Source: Stromatinia cepivora (taxonomy: Eukaryota > Ascomycota > Leotiomycetes > Helotiales > Sclerotiniaceae). Taken from it: 64,000 nucleotides of DNA. Of this stretch, positions 36,298 to 48,182 are shown one piece after another. Numbering within the stretch: the stretch's first letter is position 1; each line of letters starts with the position of its first letter. A program made the position numbers and the translations under genes. The notes beneath the pieces were generated by a model. It was not told the DNA's origin. It did not search any database and saw only the letters and a list, made by a program, of their open reading frames with translations. The DNA is taken from contig RCTD01000018.1 in assembly GCA_014898415.1 (NCBI GenBank), forward strand, positions 1,307,001 through 1,371,000, written 5' to 3'.

Positions 36298-37787
36298 ATG
36301 GACCAACACCAAAATAATATCTCTTCGACTACACAAAAGGGTGGAAAGTCAACACAAAACGCGGGAGAGAACAATGTAGTAAAACTACAGAACCGCCTCA
36401 GCTGCACACTAAACGTCTTTCCCGTCGTGATCAGAGAAGAGATCTTCGGTCTGGTTCTTGCCGACTACTTTGCTCATCCCGACAATGATGTCGCAAAGAA
36501 ACAACAGATGATAGATAGTTTTCAGGATCACCCTTGACCCATTCACAGATGATATAGTTGAAAAGAGCAATCTTAAAATCGTGCGAGAATCTTTGGAAGA
36601 CTAACAACACTCAAATTCCAGATCATGAAAGGCGCACAATCCCCAGCGAGCGTAAAGAAGAGGTTGACTGTTATACACTTTCACTCGCAGACGTCGCATT
36701 TACCTGAGTGGTGTGTTAGCCCTCGAGATAGCATTGAATCTCAAGAGAAGACTTTATCGTGAAATATTCAGTATGAGAATCAAAGCTTCGATCATGTCTT
36801 GCATGGGACTGGAATTAGGCACCGAATTAGGATTTCCCAAGTCTCTCGCCCGATTAGTCACCTTCGTGGGAGTCCATAAACTTTGACGATAGGGAGAACG
36901 GTACCAAAGTTTGAAAATGATAGAGCACCAGCGCCTTCCAAATTGTACTGGTTGGGTATTTCGATGTCCTTCTCTGGCTTCCCTGTCAGCCTCGGTGCGA
37001 AGTATTGAGATAGCCATGAGGTTTATTTCTCTCTTTACTATTCCAGAGACTATGAGGCTGAAAACTTAATAGTAAAGATTATATGGAGTATTCGACGTGT
37101 CGGCCCCGCGAACCGAATTTTGATTTTACAAGTTATGTGAGTGGATGGATCACTCAACGAAATTGATACGTATGACCAACGCTCACAGCACCAGGGACTC
37201 ATGCATGCGAAATTTGCAACCAAGATATCCATCGATTTTTCGCCTGACTCAGCTATGTTTGACATGATACTAAAGTAATCTTGGTGTTTATTGAATTTCC
37301 TATCCGGTTTTCCGATGATATGAGAGTCCTAGAAGTTAGGACAATATATGATCGCGATGAGCTCTCAATTACGGAGAAGATTCTAGAGCCAAAGGTAAAA
37401 TGAAATAATTAAAATTTAAACCACAAGGAATGGCAGAAGAGCTGGAGGGGGTAGAAGACCCGGAATCGAATTGGGAAGACACCGATATCCGTCTTCACTT
37501 GCTTTGGGATGCTGGCTTAGGAAACCAGCTGAGATAGCATAGTCAAACGGTATATGATGAGACTGACTGCAGAAAGTATTGGAAGGAATGACGCTGTAGA
37601 TATTACAGTTGCGAAGTCTGTCAATGAGCTAGCTGTACAATAGCTACACGTTATGTGACGAGGGAACTTTAGTTGGGACTTTGAAGAATATCTGCGCTTG
37701 AGATATGTATGGACTGTTGTAGCTGCACTGTGTGAGGGCTCAATGCTAGAAAGTAATTGCAAAAAATCAACACCTGAAAGCAATCAA
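36298..37787 (+). pseudogene. Frameshifted pseudogene of an unrecognised fungal protein
   Basis: Protein-like sequence continues for about 1.5 kb but switches frame repeatedly and contains stops. From the start: MDQHQNNISS with FPVVIREEIFGLVLADYF (36,298-36,537); then PFTDDIVEKSNLKIVRESLED in another frame; then LTTLKFQIMKGAQS; VLALEIALNLKRRLYREIFS (from 36,713); RYQSLKMIEHQRLPNCTGWV (from 36,899). Next come VDGSLNEIDTYDQRSQHQGL (from 37,139), VILVFIEFPIRFSDDMRVLE (from 37,275), EDTDIRLHLLWDAGLGNQ (from 37,476) and DSIVKRYMMRLTAESIG (from 37,537). The IREEIF start recalls F-box-like or related fungal leader motifs, but I cannot name the family. The breaks are single-base indels and stops rather than GC-to-AT RIP changes, so this looks like a gene that lost selection. 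Confidence 0.7.
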
Positions 37788-38018
37788 TAGGGGTATCAAA
37801 TTGTAGCTATCCTTATCCTAAAAGTGTGTACTGTGTACCTATGTATGGAAAAACAAGCCTTCTAGGCATAGCATAGCATAGCCATAAACCATTATGTCCT
37901 CATCCAATCCTCTCCTCTCCTCTAAAACCCAGATGAAGCAGCGAGCGCTCGTACCTCTTTCATAACATCATGAATACATCCCAGGCAATGCAGCCCAGTC
38001 TATCCAGAAACAAATATG

Positions 38019-39480
38019 CTAGCCAACATAGTACCAAGTAGCAAATGCCGCCGTTAATGCTACTAGTGGTCCTCCCACTCTCAAAAGTCCCACGAAGAGG
38101 TTCGTCTCTGAAGTTATCACATTTGTTTCTTCTAGAGAGTTTCCGCCCGGGGTAGAAGGGGAGATCATAGAACACTTTCTTGCCAATGATCTTGCTGTAC
38201 CACCAGGACAATCATCTTTAAATCTCACCAATTTAGCCATTGGAGCTTGGATGAATGATGCATAAAGACTTGGTTTTCGCTCCAATCGTTCTTCTTCTTC
38301 ATTGGAACTTTTGTCTTCTTTCATTTTCGAAAGGCGTTCTTGTGTAAGAGCGATACTTCCCCGAGCCATGTTCAAAGGTTTGTGTTCCTGGTGCAATCTC
38401 GTGAATTGCGAGGATTTCACCATCTCCAAATCTTCTTGCGTACTTCCACATATTGAATCCAGTTCGGAAACCATCATAACCATAAATGAGAAGATTGCTT
38501 GCGCTTCCTTGATAATGTCGGCCTTCTCGCCATCTGTCAAGAGGACTTCAGCTTCTGCTATACGCCGTTTGAATTCGCGTTTAATGTCTTCGCCATCCTC
38601 ATCGCCGACGAAATCGAAGAATTGAAGACCTTGTTTCTTCATCATCTGGCTACACTCGGACCGTGTTTGTCGACGAGCAGAAGGACGCACTTCTTGCTCA
38701 GGGTATCCTTTGCCAGAGGACTGGATGGGTTCTGATGCTCTCGTAGCCTCGTATGGGCGCACGGGAGAAGAATCCCTATCCCAAAAGTCTTCGAATCCAC
38801 CTGCCATCTTAAGTGAAGCTCGAAGATATCGACCACCCGAAAACAAAGCCATATATAGCACCCATGCATATGCCAATAAAACATGTGGGTTTGTTTGCAC
38901 AGATTTCTTTGTGTGTGCAATAAACTCTGCTAGCCGTCCATTATCCGAGACTGCCTTTAGTTGCTCTTCAATTTTATGATCGGGGGTTCCAGTCAAAGTA
39001 CGAATATCGGCTTGAAGGCGTCCTGATCTCAAGAGACCAGGGAGAAGCAGATGTGAAAGTAGAGACTGAGTTCTTGAACAGACTTTCGATGCCTGAGAGT
39101 CCAGTGAATCGTGCCTTCCCCCTGGGCAATCTGATCTTGTTTGTTCATCTTCGAGAGATACTGGAAGGCTGGGGGCATCTATTATAGTTTGCCATAATGA
39201 TTCGAAGGTGATGTAAATGGGCGCAATGTGAAGGATGCCCGAGACATATATGGACGGATTCGTAGTATATGGAGGTAGAGCGAGGGGCAAACGAAGGAGG
39301 ATCAATCTGTTGAGTTGAGAATGTACAGCTCTGGTTGCTATGTTAACTAGAAATTGTTAGCTAGGGAAAACGAAGGTGGGATAATGGGATAATTCTCTTA
39401 CTTTGTTCTGATAGGGAATGTCGATCTGGTGGAGGGGTTTGAAGCGGAGGGTTAGAGTTGATGATACTAGATTCAGCCAT
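38019..39480 (-). CDS. Heme oxygenase-like protein, tail-anchored
   Basis: Two exons (39,480-39,402 and 39,346-38,019; a 55-nt GT-AG intron) encode 468 aa. The start at 39,480 gives MAESSIINSN; splicing yields INIATRAVHSQLNRL, placing a candidate proximal heme-ligand His at residue 35, as in the heme oxygenase fold. Further family features are LLHLLLPGLLR-type and GRLAEFIAHTKK segments. AYAWVLYMALFSGGRYLR (about residues 185-202) corresponds to the conserved distal-helix glycine motif. The middle carries a polar insertion (about 210-245), and the C-terminus ends in a hydrophobic helix (about 445-467), which predicts insertion in the ER membrane as for classical heme oxygenases. Likely role: heme breakdown to biliverdin, CO and iron; a non-catalytic homologue is possible. 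The pseudogene lies downstream of it on the opposite strand. Confidence 0.82.
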
Positions 39481-41189
39481 AGGTGCGATTTATCATACTG
39501 CGAATGAGAAAAGTAGAAGAATATCAGGAATAGTACACGCAGGAAAGTATGATAAAAGAGAGTAAAATAGGTTAATATCAAGAGAAGGTGTATGAAAGAC
39601 AGAAGGTAGACGTAGATAAGAAAATCGGTGGTCTGACCTTGTCACTTGAGCTATTTGATCATTACCTTATTCACAGTTGTTGATACGGCAGGAAGTCACA
39701 ATGATTCAAACTTTGCGCGGCAAAAGGAAAGAGAGAACATTCATAATGTGTGCATAGCTTCGCTATTGATGGTGTAAAAGTTGTCCACTAATGAATCATA
39801 TCATGCCTTGTGCCGTCTTTTATACGTATCGCAATTGTCGTGGTAATGTAGTTCAACGCATGTACACATGCATTTGTTTAAAGTTGATTGTCAGCTGAAG
39901 ATCTTCTTGTCTCATAATTTTACTTTTTCCGGGGAATGTGGTTCTACAACTTGTGCTATGGTAAATCGGAGAATTCCCCATCTCGTCTTACATGGGAATT
40001 TTCTTTTGCTTTTGCTTTTGCTTTTGTATATACCCAACATGGAAACCTAGAATACATCAATGTTGCATACCTATATAATATGTGTGTGTACGGAGTACAG
40101 TATCATTTGATTATACCAGAATGTGTTCAAAACAATATCTGGGCTGATGTTTTTCTTTAATGATTTTGAGCGTTGAAGCTTATTTAGGGTAGAGGTATGA
40201 GGTTGTTGAATTTGATCTGGAATAATGGGTTTGGTTGGTTTAGTCTGGATCATTAACTCCTTCATTGTACACACGACATATAGATATCTCCTCATATTAA
40301 ATCCCAATTATCTCAATCAATTCCTCGGCTTGGTAAGTGATATCTTTACCACCAACGCCAGCACCTGCAGACCTTTAGGCTTTGGCTTTCTTGTTTTGCA
40401 AATACTTTGTTTGATATTACTCCAAGAGCTTTTGTAGTCTTTAGACGCCTATTTTCCATGCAAAAAGGATTGGCAAGAACAAACACCCTTCGCAACCCAT
40501 CAACCACAATATGTGAGTTAGAGTCTACGCACACCATCAAGAATCCGCATTACATTTCAATTCGTAGCAATTGTAATGATCATCGGGAAGGAGGACGGAA
40601 TTTGTACGTGTTATCACCTATCGAATTCAGTGGGTATGAGGTTATTTGCAAGTGCGGGGTCGTCGTATCGTTCAAAATGAGAAGTACGTAGCCTCAAAGA
40701 TCGGATCGAATTCCTATGCTCCAAGAATGGTCCGATGAATTGATCTTATTCTCATCAACTCAAGCTGATACATATGTGATGCGCGTGGATTATAAAAATT
40801 CATCGATTGTTCAATCTGAAGTATTGGTTCATTGTCCTTGTCAAGGAGAGCGGCACAACTTAGCCAGAGGAAGTTTGCCTTATCATTTTGACAAGCAGCC
40901 ACTCAAACAAGCATTTCATCCTTGGAAAATTTTGTTTTGTTTGTATACTGGTCAATATCTGGTCCGTGGTTTTCATTCTGCAAGGTGCCTCAAATCAGTA
41001 TTTGAAGTTAGATTCATTCAATGCAAGCTACTGTGGTGCTCATTAGTGTCTGACATATCGCCCATATTATCTATTATAAACGGCAGCGGTCGATACGCTA
41101 CGTCAACTTACCAATTGTATCAAAAAGAAAATCTATGTGAGCAGAGCTCTTTTACATGGATAGTGTAACTCCATCTTCGGTACAAGTAG
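39481..41189. other. Mostly non-coding, one weak open stretch
   Basis: This 1.7 kb holds the heme oxygenase promoter side and no clear gene. A reading frame from 40,407 to 41,168 has only one stop (TAG at 40,689) over about 250 codons. The peptide has no motif I know and codon choice looks unconstrained. A small (CTTTTG)4 repeat lies at 40,003-40,026. Confidence 0.5.
40003..40026. repeat. Hexamer repeat (CTTTTG)4
   Basis: Four perfect copies of CTTTTG in intergenic DNA. Confidence 0.9.
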
Positions 41190-41695
41190 TCCTTCTGGAG
41201 AATCACCATTATTTATTCTTCAGCAGAGCTTTTTGCGCGCGAATCCTGACTTGGCCAAGGCACTCTTTTCGGAGACGGTGGACAATATTGAAGATAGCCA
41301 GGACCAAAGTCAGATTGCTACGGCACCCTTGCAGACTCCAGACTCGGAACAAATCTCCATTCTTTGACCTACATCCACCAAAATTCAAAATTGAAGATTT
41401 AGCAAAGAGGCTGTTCGCAAGATGGAATGGTCCTCTCATACAGATTTTTGCAAATTTTTCACAGTTCAAGCTGCTGCTATACTTGTCAATTCCCCGATAA
41501 TGAAAAGAAAGAGCTAACTTTGCTGGTCAAGAAAGCTCTACCTGCATACATAATTCATAATTTGACTAGTATTGTTAGCGACTGTGTTGCAAAGGACATA
41601 ACTGGAAATGACGTCCCCGTGCTACAAAAATTGGTCGAAAATCTTGCAGAAGTCTTTCGTCTTACCGACCCTTCTGTACGCCGCCGAAGGTAAGT
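41190..41695 (+). pseudogene. Decayed coding relic, unrecognised
   Basis: Protein-like segments appear in two successive frames. The first, about 41,180-41,360, reads SPSGESPLFILQQSFLRANP followed by DLAKALFSETVDNIEDSQDQ. It then meets stops at about 41,365 and 41,396, resumes as KEAVRKMEWSSHTDFCKFFT with VQAAAILVN, and shifts frame near 41,500 to EKKELTLLVKKALPAYIIHN with LTSIVSDCVAKDITGNDVPV up to 41,693. The amphipathic helical character suggests an old fungal gene inactivated by stops and a frameshift. The second frameshift could instead be an unrecognised intron. Family unknown. Confidence 0.5.
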
Positions 41696-43072
41696 TGTAG
41701 GTAGTATATATGCATGTTCTACTTTCGGACCTGTACTGATACCATGGTATAAAATTCTATCTTCTAACTCGAATCTGAAATGGTGTATGTCATCGACCGA
41801 GGCTGTCGATTCCTCCAGTACCAGTCATATTGAAGATACTAACGAAGAAGGACGGCTTTTTGTTGGATTTACGTTTATTGATTATGAATACTCTTTTGTG
41901 ATACAATATTACCCCTCCCCTCCACGCAAACAATGACCTGTAATTTGTTGTAGATGCTTAAAGTTAAGCAGATCTCTAGGTTGAATAAGTGAATTGGATT
42001 TGTGACTTGTTTGCTATCTTCCCCATTTCCTTGATTGTTTACTTTTTCAGTTGCTTGCATGTTTGATCTTTGTGTATGCTTGTGTTTGCTAAGTTGAGGA
42101 GGAATAGTAATGATACATAATATAAACAGTGAAGTCTCCAAATATGAGATGAGTGTCTACTAAAGATATATACAGGAAGTTACACCTTGGAGTATCTTTA
42201 TTTCCAATCTGGTTTCAACCCTAGCCAAGGTAGATTATATTATAGCAGGCTGTGCAAATTCACTCAATTCATCAATGTCATTAGATTCATTCGTCTAAGG
42301 GACATTCAGATGTCAAACCCAAATTAGAAAATGGACAACCTTGCAATGTCTTGATATTGTCTAAATTCCATTGGTATATTCTCAAATTTTCAATATTTCA
42401 AAATTATTACAATTCTCAAGTTAGTTTGAAGCACTAGCTACCTAGTGTATCATTATCAAGATTTTACCTAAACAGTGAAGATCAATGATTGAATATCAAA
42501 ATATCAATAATCCAGTTAGTTTATTATTTCTGTTCTGATTTCTTTCTGATTTCAAAATTCCGAGTTGAAATTGAACAATGAGAATTATTTCCTCCTTCGT
42601 GGATACCATTAATCAACACTTTGTAAGGCAGGAACCCAAACAGGAACCTAATAACTCAAATTTCCACCAGCTCCTTCATAAACAAAGTTTCTTGAGGTAG
42701 CCTATCAAATATATGGAGCTATTCATATCTTATTCTCCCAGCTCACAATCTTAGATCCACAAGAGAGAGTGTAAACGATACATCAATCATAAGCATTCGT
42801 CCGATATCATACTTCCTGCGCCTCTCCGAGTGAATGGTCCCCATTCATTGTCTGCTGTAGCAACAGATTGCAAATCTCCGGTCGGGCCGAACCGCACCTT
42901 AACTTTTGTAACTTCCCCTCCCCCTCCCTCCTTCCTTTCCTGATTGTCTGACTTCCACTTCTACAATACAACACCTCCCTCGATTCTTCCTCCTCCCAAC
43001 GGCACAACAGTACAACATCGACAACCTTCTCAACCAACGTTTTTATACATATTTGTTAATACAGAAAACAAC
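41696..43072. other. Intergenic region with CT-rich promoter tract
   Basis: No supported gene. The right end (about 42,917-42,942) is a pyrimidine-rich tract (CCCCTCCCCCTCCCTCC and following), a common feature of fungal core promoters, about 130 bp before the start codon of the BTB-like gene. Confidence 0.55.
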
Positions 43073-44681
43073 ATGTCAGATCCCAGACAAAGCGTATTCC
43101 CACCTGATGGAGATGTTCTCATCATGTCACCCATGGGCAAACAATGGAAACTCCATTCCTGGCAACTTGTCACCTATGCCCCAATAATAGGTGCTCTGCT
43201 TAAGGATGTTTCACCTCGAAATATCACAAAGGCAAATAGAGCTGAAGGTATTACTGTGAGGTGGTGGATTGAGATGAAACCCTTTGCAGCCTTCGAAGAT
43301 GATCGTTTCCGAGATTTTGAGTGCGTTGTAAGTATCCCATTTTTCTAGAATTGTCCTGGTGTTGTGAGAGAATATTGTGGTCATATTTCACTAAACACTT
43401 TCATACATTTAAAGTTCCAATATCCAAATTGAATTCAGACAATCACTAACCTAAATTTTATCACAGCCAATGAACAAAAAGGGAAAACTCACCTTGAATG
43501 GTGCTGGTGCTTATAATGGCATCGGAGATGTTTCGTTCGAAAGAACATATGACAACCTTTTCAGGATGCTCTACAACCTACCCCCAAACCTCACAGACGA
43601 TATTGAAGATGGCGGCGCCAATGTTTACATTACCGATTGCGTCTCCATCCTTCAAGCTGCCGACTACGTAAATGCCTTGCCCAGCGTTCGTACTTACATC
43701 GAGAGCTACCTCTTGCGCATCAGCCAGAAGTTCTGGGTTCATGTTGCCAAGGCCCCCGAGGCGTGGTCCGATATTGCTGTTCGTCTTCAATCAGCAATCA
43801 TCTTTCGAGAATCCATAATCCACATTGCCGGTGGCCTCGAACTGCCAGGACTTATCAAAAGAGCTAGATTTGGAAAAACCCAATTTGGAAACCTTTGCCT
43901 GAAAGTAGCGGAGCGTAAATCTCTCGAGCTCAGAGATAAGAAGATAGACGTTGAGCGCAGATTGTTACAATACTATCCAGCACGTCTCGTTCGCAGAGAG
44001 ACCCCCGATAAGATCCCCGGCCGTGCCGATTATGGTTCGGATATCTATTACTGGCAAGCTCTCACCATGTGTCGTCAGTTCTTCCAGTCTTCCATCCTTG
44101 CAAACAGACATCATCGTCACGTGGATGGTGGTGTAGAGTTCTATCGCACCGTCTTCCGCTGTGATTATATCGACAAGCACGGCGCAGATGAGTTCCATCA
44201 ACTTTTCGCCATGTCGACCAAAGGAAAGCAGTGTCTCGCTGATGCTGTTGAACTTATCAAGGATGACCATCGCGTTATCGTGGCTGATCTTTTGGAGGAC
44301 AACTTGCAACTCCGTACCACAGTCAGAAGCAAGCCATTGAGATATTTAACTTGCACCAAGGTCATGGAGGAAGAGTTGCCGTGGATTGTCAGCCCTGGTT
44401 TAGGTGTAGGCTCCAATCCAGGACAGGTCGGGGATGAGGCTATTGGCGAGGGTCCCACTAGCCCAGGAAGAGCCCCAGGAGAGGTCATGGGTCAGGATGA
44501 CGCTCCTAGCCCAGAGCGAGTACCAGGTGAGGAGGTCAGAGGTGGTGAAGATGCCATTGGCGTCGCTGCAGAGGGAGGAGAAGAGGCTGGTGCCGAGGAT
44601 GACGAGGGCGGGCAGCAATCTGAGGACGAGAGTGCGAAGGAAGGAGAAGACGACGAAGATGAGTACATGGAAGGAGCATAG
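43073..44681 (+). CDS. BTB/POZ-like domain protein
   Basis: Two exons (43,073-43,327 and 43,467-44,681; a 139-nt GT-AG intron with CACTAAC upstream of the acceptor) encode 489 aa. I chose the ATG at 43,073 because it sits in a good context (ACAACATGTC) and opens directly into the conserved domain; an in-frame upstream ATG at 42,944 would only add low-complexity residues. Residues about 12-45 (DGDVLIMSPMGKQWKLHSWQ and after) resemble the first strand and helix of a BTB fold (GDVxIxx...xxLHSxxL...SPxxxALL). YNLPPNLTDD and the ADYVNALPSVRTYI segment fit the rest of a fungal BTB protein. The C-terminal 90 residues are Gly/Glu/Asp-rich with imperfect GPTSPGRAPGE/DAPSPERVPGE repeats. Role unknown; BTB proteins usually dimerise or act as ubiquitin-ligase adaptors. 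Confidence 0.75.
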
Positions 44682-45064
44682 GCGCTTCTTTCCACGTATT
44701 TTTCGTGCTGTTGCGATGATTTTGGCCTAGCATGGCGTTTGAGCCTTTTGTTTGGCGGGATGTTTTGTGCATTTAGGTGATATTACTGATTAATGAAAAA
44801 GCGGTGTTTTAATGAGAGAGAATTTGTCAAGGAATCAATATCTCTCCTTAATTTGAACAATCAAATATTTTTCTAGGTAGCTATAGCTGGGTTAGGAGAG
44901 CCACTTTCTATTTCTAATTTTAATTTATACGTTCAAATGTCTGACTATGTAAAAGAATCTAGTAACACACCGACAACAGTCTGTATTGTGTAATGTCTTC
45001 AAAACAAATTTTAACTCCCACTCCGGAGTCGGGATGACCACATTTTCAATGTCTGGGCTCCCCA

Positions 45065-45305
45065 GGACACTCGGCTTGCTCAAAAATGATAGCTGGAAAC
45101 TACACACTTTCAATGTGACTTCGACACAGACACTCAAACTACCCATACGAGCCGAATGAAAATTATACACTCCTAATCATCAGCGCCCATACAGAGATTC
45201 CAGTCATTCATAAGAGCTGAGTGGAAATCATACAACCCTAATCTCCTACCTTTATACAGACATCCAAACAGCTCATGTGAGCCTACTGGAAATGGTACAA
45301 TGTCA
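45065..45305. repeat. Degenerate tandem repeat, period about 65 bp
   Basis: Three full and one partial copies of a unit with a core like GAGTGGAAATCATACAACCC. The cores begin near 45,091, 45,153, 45,217 and 45,283. Further matching parts of the unit are CCTAATC and a segment like ACAGACATCCAAACA followed by CATACGAGCC or similar. Spacing is 62-66 bp. Unit copies differ by substitutions of all kinds. Confidence 0.65.
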
Positions 45306-46208
45306 ATACCAAACCTCGATAGATATTAACACTACACCAATCTGTGAAATTTGAGACTTGGATCAAAGTAGCAGCTTATATCTGGTCAATGCCGTCACTG
45401 TCTCTAGTCGACTATTGTGTGATAACTCCCGCAGTTCATGAACTGAAGTGGAGAATGCGTTGTAGAAAAGCTGTCGGTCTTATATAGTTCTCATGGTCCG
45501 TGCCAATCCCCAAGATCCCCTGCATTTATGCAGTTACAACTTCATCTAAAGGGATTCTGGGATAACATAAGCGCTCAGGGGGATGTTTCTCCAATTTTGG
45601 ACAAATCTGCGAATAACATTCTCGAGTAGACGTGGAAATATCGTCGTTGAGTGGCAGTCCCGCTTCAATGCAACATTCAAGTGTCTGTTTACTAGTCATT
45701 AGACCTTCAATCATGCGAGGACTACCCCTTTGCCATATCCTGAAATCCCTATGTTCGTAAAATAATCTGTTAAATGATAATTATGCACCTACCAAGCGTT
45801 TTATGGTCATATGATCGATAGGCCATGATTGATGAGAGCCCGTGTACTCAACCTGAAACCCAATGGGACGATGGATGTTTATATGACCTTCCGAAGATCA
45901 TCATGACGGGGCCTTGCTCTGTTTCTACACATGTCAGAGATACTCCTCTAAAAGACATCCTCACCACCAGCGCCTCATCCATGCAGACTTTCCTCTTCTT
46001 TGGTCGTGGCACGGAGTATTATTTGAAGTGACGTTCAGACATCTGGTAATCAGGAGGTGGCAGGTCATTACGTCATACCGCATATATCCATTCTCACTAT
46101 GCGTATCGGGTTCGGTGCCGAGCCGCGAAATAAAAGCTGACATCTTATTTTTTACAAAGTAAATACTAGGTAGCTAATGGAGACATCAAGGTATCGGTAC
46201 CACGGGAT

Positions 46209-46248
46209 GCCGTGTTGCCGTGTTGCCGTGTTGCCGTGTTGCCGTGTT
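46209..46248. repeat. 8-bp tandem repeat (GCCGTGTT)5
   Basis: Five perfect copies of GCCGTGTT in intergenic DNA, about 280 bp before the start codon of the Ppn2-like gene. Confidence 0.95.
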
Positions 46249-46525
46249 GGCGAAGCTGAGTATATCTTCATCAACTTCAGCAACTTTCAACATTAGATTT
46301 GATTGCGATTTTATTGAGATTAGATACAGATGGGTAAATGTATGTTTTTTCCAGGGGAAACTTAAACTTTCAACTTGAATCACAGTGCCATTTGCTGATC
46401 AATGCTCTTTTACTTAATTGGATTAAAGTATCCCCTAGAACTTCTCTTCCGACTGCATATTCAACCTGTGTGCGGACGTCATATGTAACCACACACCCAC
46501 CAATTCACAGCATCTTCTCTCACGA

Positions 46526-47688
46526 ATGTCATCACTACCCATCCACGCCACTGAATCTCCATTGGAGATGCGGTCCCAGAAGAAATATGCGCACCCGAAG
46601 AGAAATATAATACTCTGCCTCCTAATCGCCTTGGCATGCACCTGGATTCCATACACATTTTATTTTCGCCAAAGCACTTTTAACGATGTCGATTCCATAA
46701 TGGATGAAGGAAACGAAAACATCATTGATCACGAATATGGAACCAATGCGCAGTTCGCTTTCACAGATATGATACACCTGATGAATCTCCCTTCGGATTA
46801 TCTGCCGCAAACCGGTAAGCATCGGAAACCGAATCGCTTGATCATAGTGGGTGATGTGCATGGAATGAAACACGCGCTGGTGAGTTTACTTGCCAAAGTA
46901 AACTTCGATGAGAAACACGACCATTTGATTCTAGCTGGCGATATGATATCCAAGGGACCCGATTCTCCAGGTGTAGTCGATCTCGCTATGAAACTCGGAG
47001 CTTCTGCTGTGAGGGGAAATCATGAGGATAGGATTATCCTCGCACATGCGGATATGGTGGCGCAGCATAAGGAGGCGGAGATGGATGCACCTGGACCAAG
47101 CGAAGACCCTGAGAAGGTGGTTGATGGATTGGAGGAAGCTAGTTTCAGTCATGGGGATTACAAGGATCGGGCGCTGGTAAGGGAGCTAGGGGAGAAGAGA
47201 ATTAAGTGGTTGAAGAAATGTCCTGTTATTTTGAGAGTAGGGCATTTGGAGGGCATGGAGGAGGTAGTGGTTGTTCATGCTGGTCTGGCTCCCGGAGTAG
47301 AATTGGAGAGACAGGATCCATCTATGGTGATGAATATGAGGACTATGATTGATGGGATACCGAGTGAGGAAAGAGATGGGAAACATTGGAATAAGGTAGG
47401 ATTTGTATTCACATCATGCCATCATCCCTATGGAAGGAATCTCACTAACCAGTACAAAATCACCAGGTCTGGAATAAATACCAGAAGAAACTACCAAAGA
47501 AAGAACGCACCACAGTCATATATGGTCACGATTCAAAACGAGGTCTCCAGTTAAAGAAATACAGCATGGGCTTAGATACGGGGTGTTTAAAAGGCGGTAA
47601 ACTTACAGCTGTGGTTATCGAAGGTGGAAATTCTACGCCTAAACATAAAGTGGTGCAAGTCAAGTGTAAGGATGGGAGAAAGCATTAG
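46526..47688 (+). CDS. Membrane calcineurin-like phosphoesterase (Ppn2-type endopolyphosphatase)
   Basis: Two exons (46,526-47,395 and 47,467-47,688; a 71-nt GT-AG intron with CACTAAC) encode 363 aa. Residues 27-47 form one hydrophobic helix after a short basic N-terminus, predicting a type II membrane protein. The metallophosphoesterase core follows: GDVHG (D110, H112), LAGDMISKGPDS (D139), GNHED (N165, H166), VVVHAG (H251) and, after the intron, IYGHDSKRG (H311). The set of metal-binding residues is complete. This arrangement matches yeast Ppn2 (YNL217W), a vacuolar zinc-dependent endopolyphosphatase of the PPP superfamily. Polyphosphate cleavage in the vacuole is the likely role. A diadenosine tetraphosphatase-like activity is an alternative. 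Confidence 0.85.
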
Positions 47689-48182
47689 AAACAAGAGATT
47701 GGACAGGGTAACGCGATGAGAGGTTTTGCATTAGATACCATTTTGAGGCGTTTGGGATATTAGTTGTTTGAAATGAGTTAATGATGGGCACATATCAAGT
47801 TATTACAATATGGGTGATGAGTTCTATCTTGCGTTTTACGATATTAGATTCAATCTCATCAGTGTTATTCAGGGGGCATAAGGTGGTCCTCGAGCGCAAT
47901 TGTTAAACTGGGTTTGCTACAAATGAGTACATATTATTTTATTAAGCGTGGTTAGACGGCGGGGCATAAAGTCAAAGCTAATTAGTTCCAATCCGGTGCC
48001 TTCAATGCATGAAGAATATATAAAATATTTATGAGCAATATCAAAAGATAAATCCATAGTTCAGACACACCACCAGCTGATTTCGATGCTGAATATATCC
48101 AACCCCCAAGAATATTAGGATATATCCTAAATTCAAACCCAAACTCTAATTCGAATTCCATTTTGTCTAGAAATCTAGAAAT
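47689..48182. other. Convergent intergenic region, no gene seen
   Basis: Lies between the 3' ends of the Ppn2-like gene and the transporter gene. Only short frames. It presumably contains both transcript ends. Confidence 0.6.

Larger units (their letters stand above)
44682..46525. other. Intergenic region with degenerate tandem repeats
   Basis: About 1.8 kb with no supported gene. It contains a roughly 65-bp degenerate tandem repeat and a short perfect 8-bp repeat, both listed. Small open frames (for example 45,714-45,526 minus and 45,825-46,031 plus) have no recognisable motif. Confidence 0.55.
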
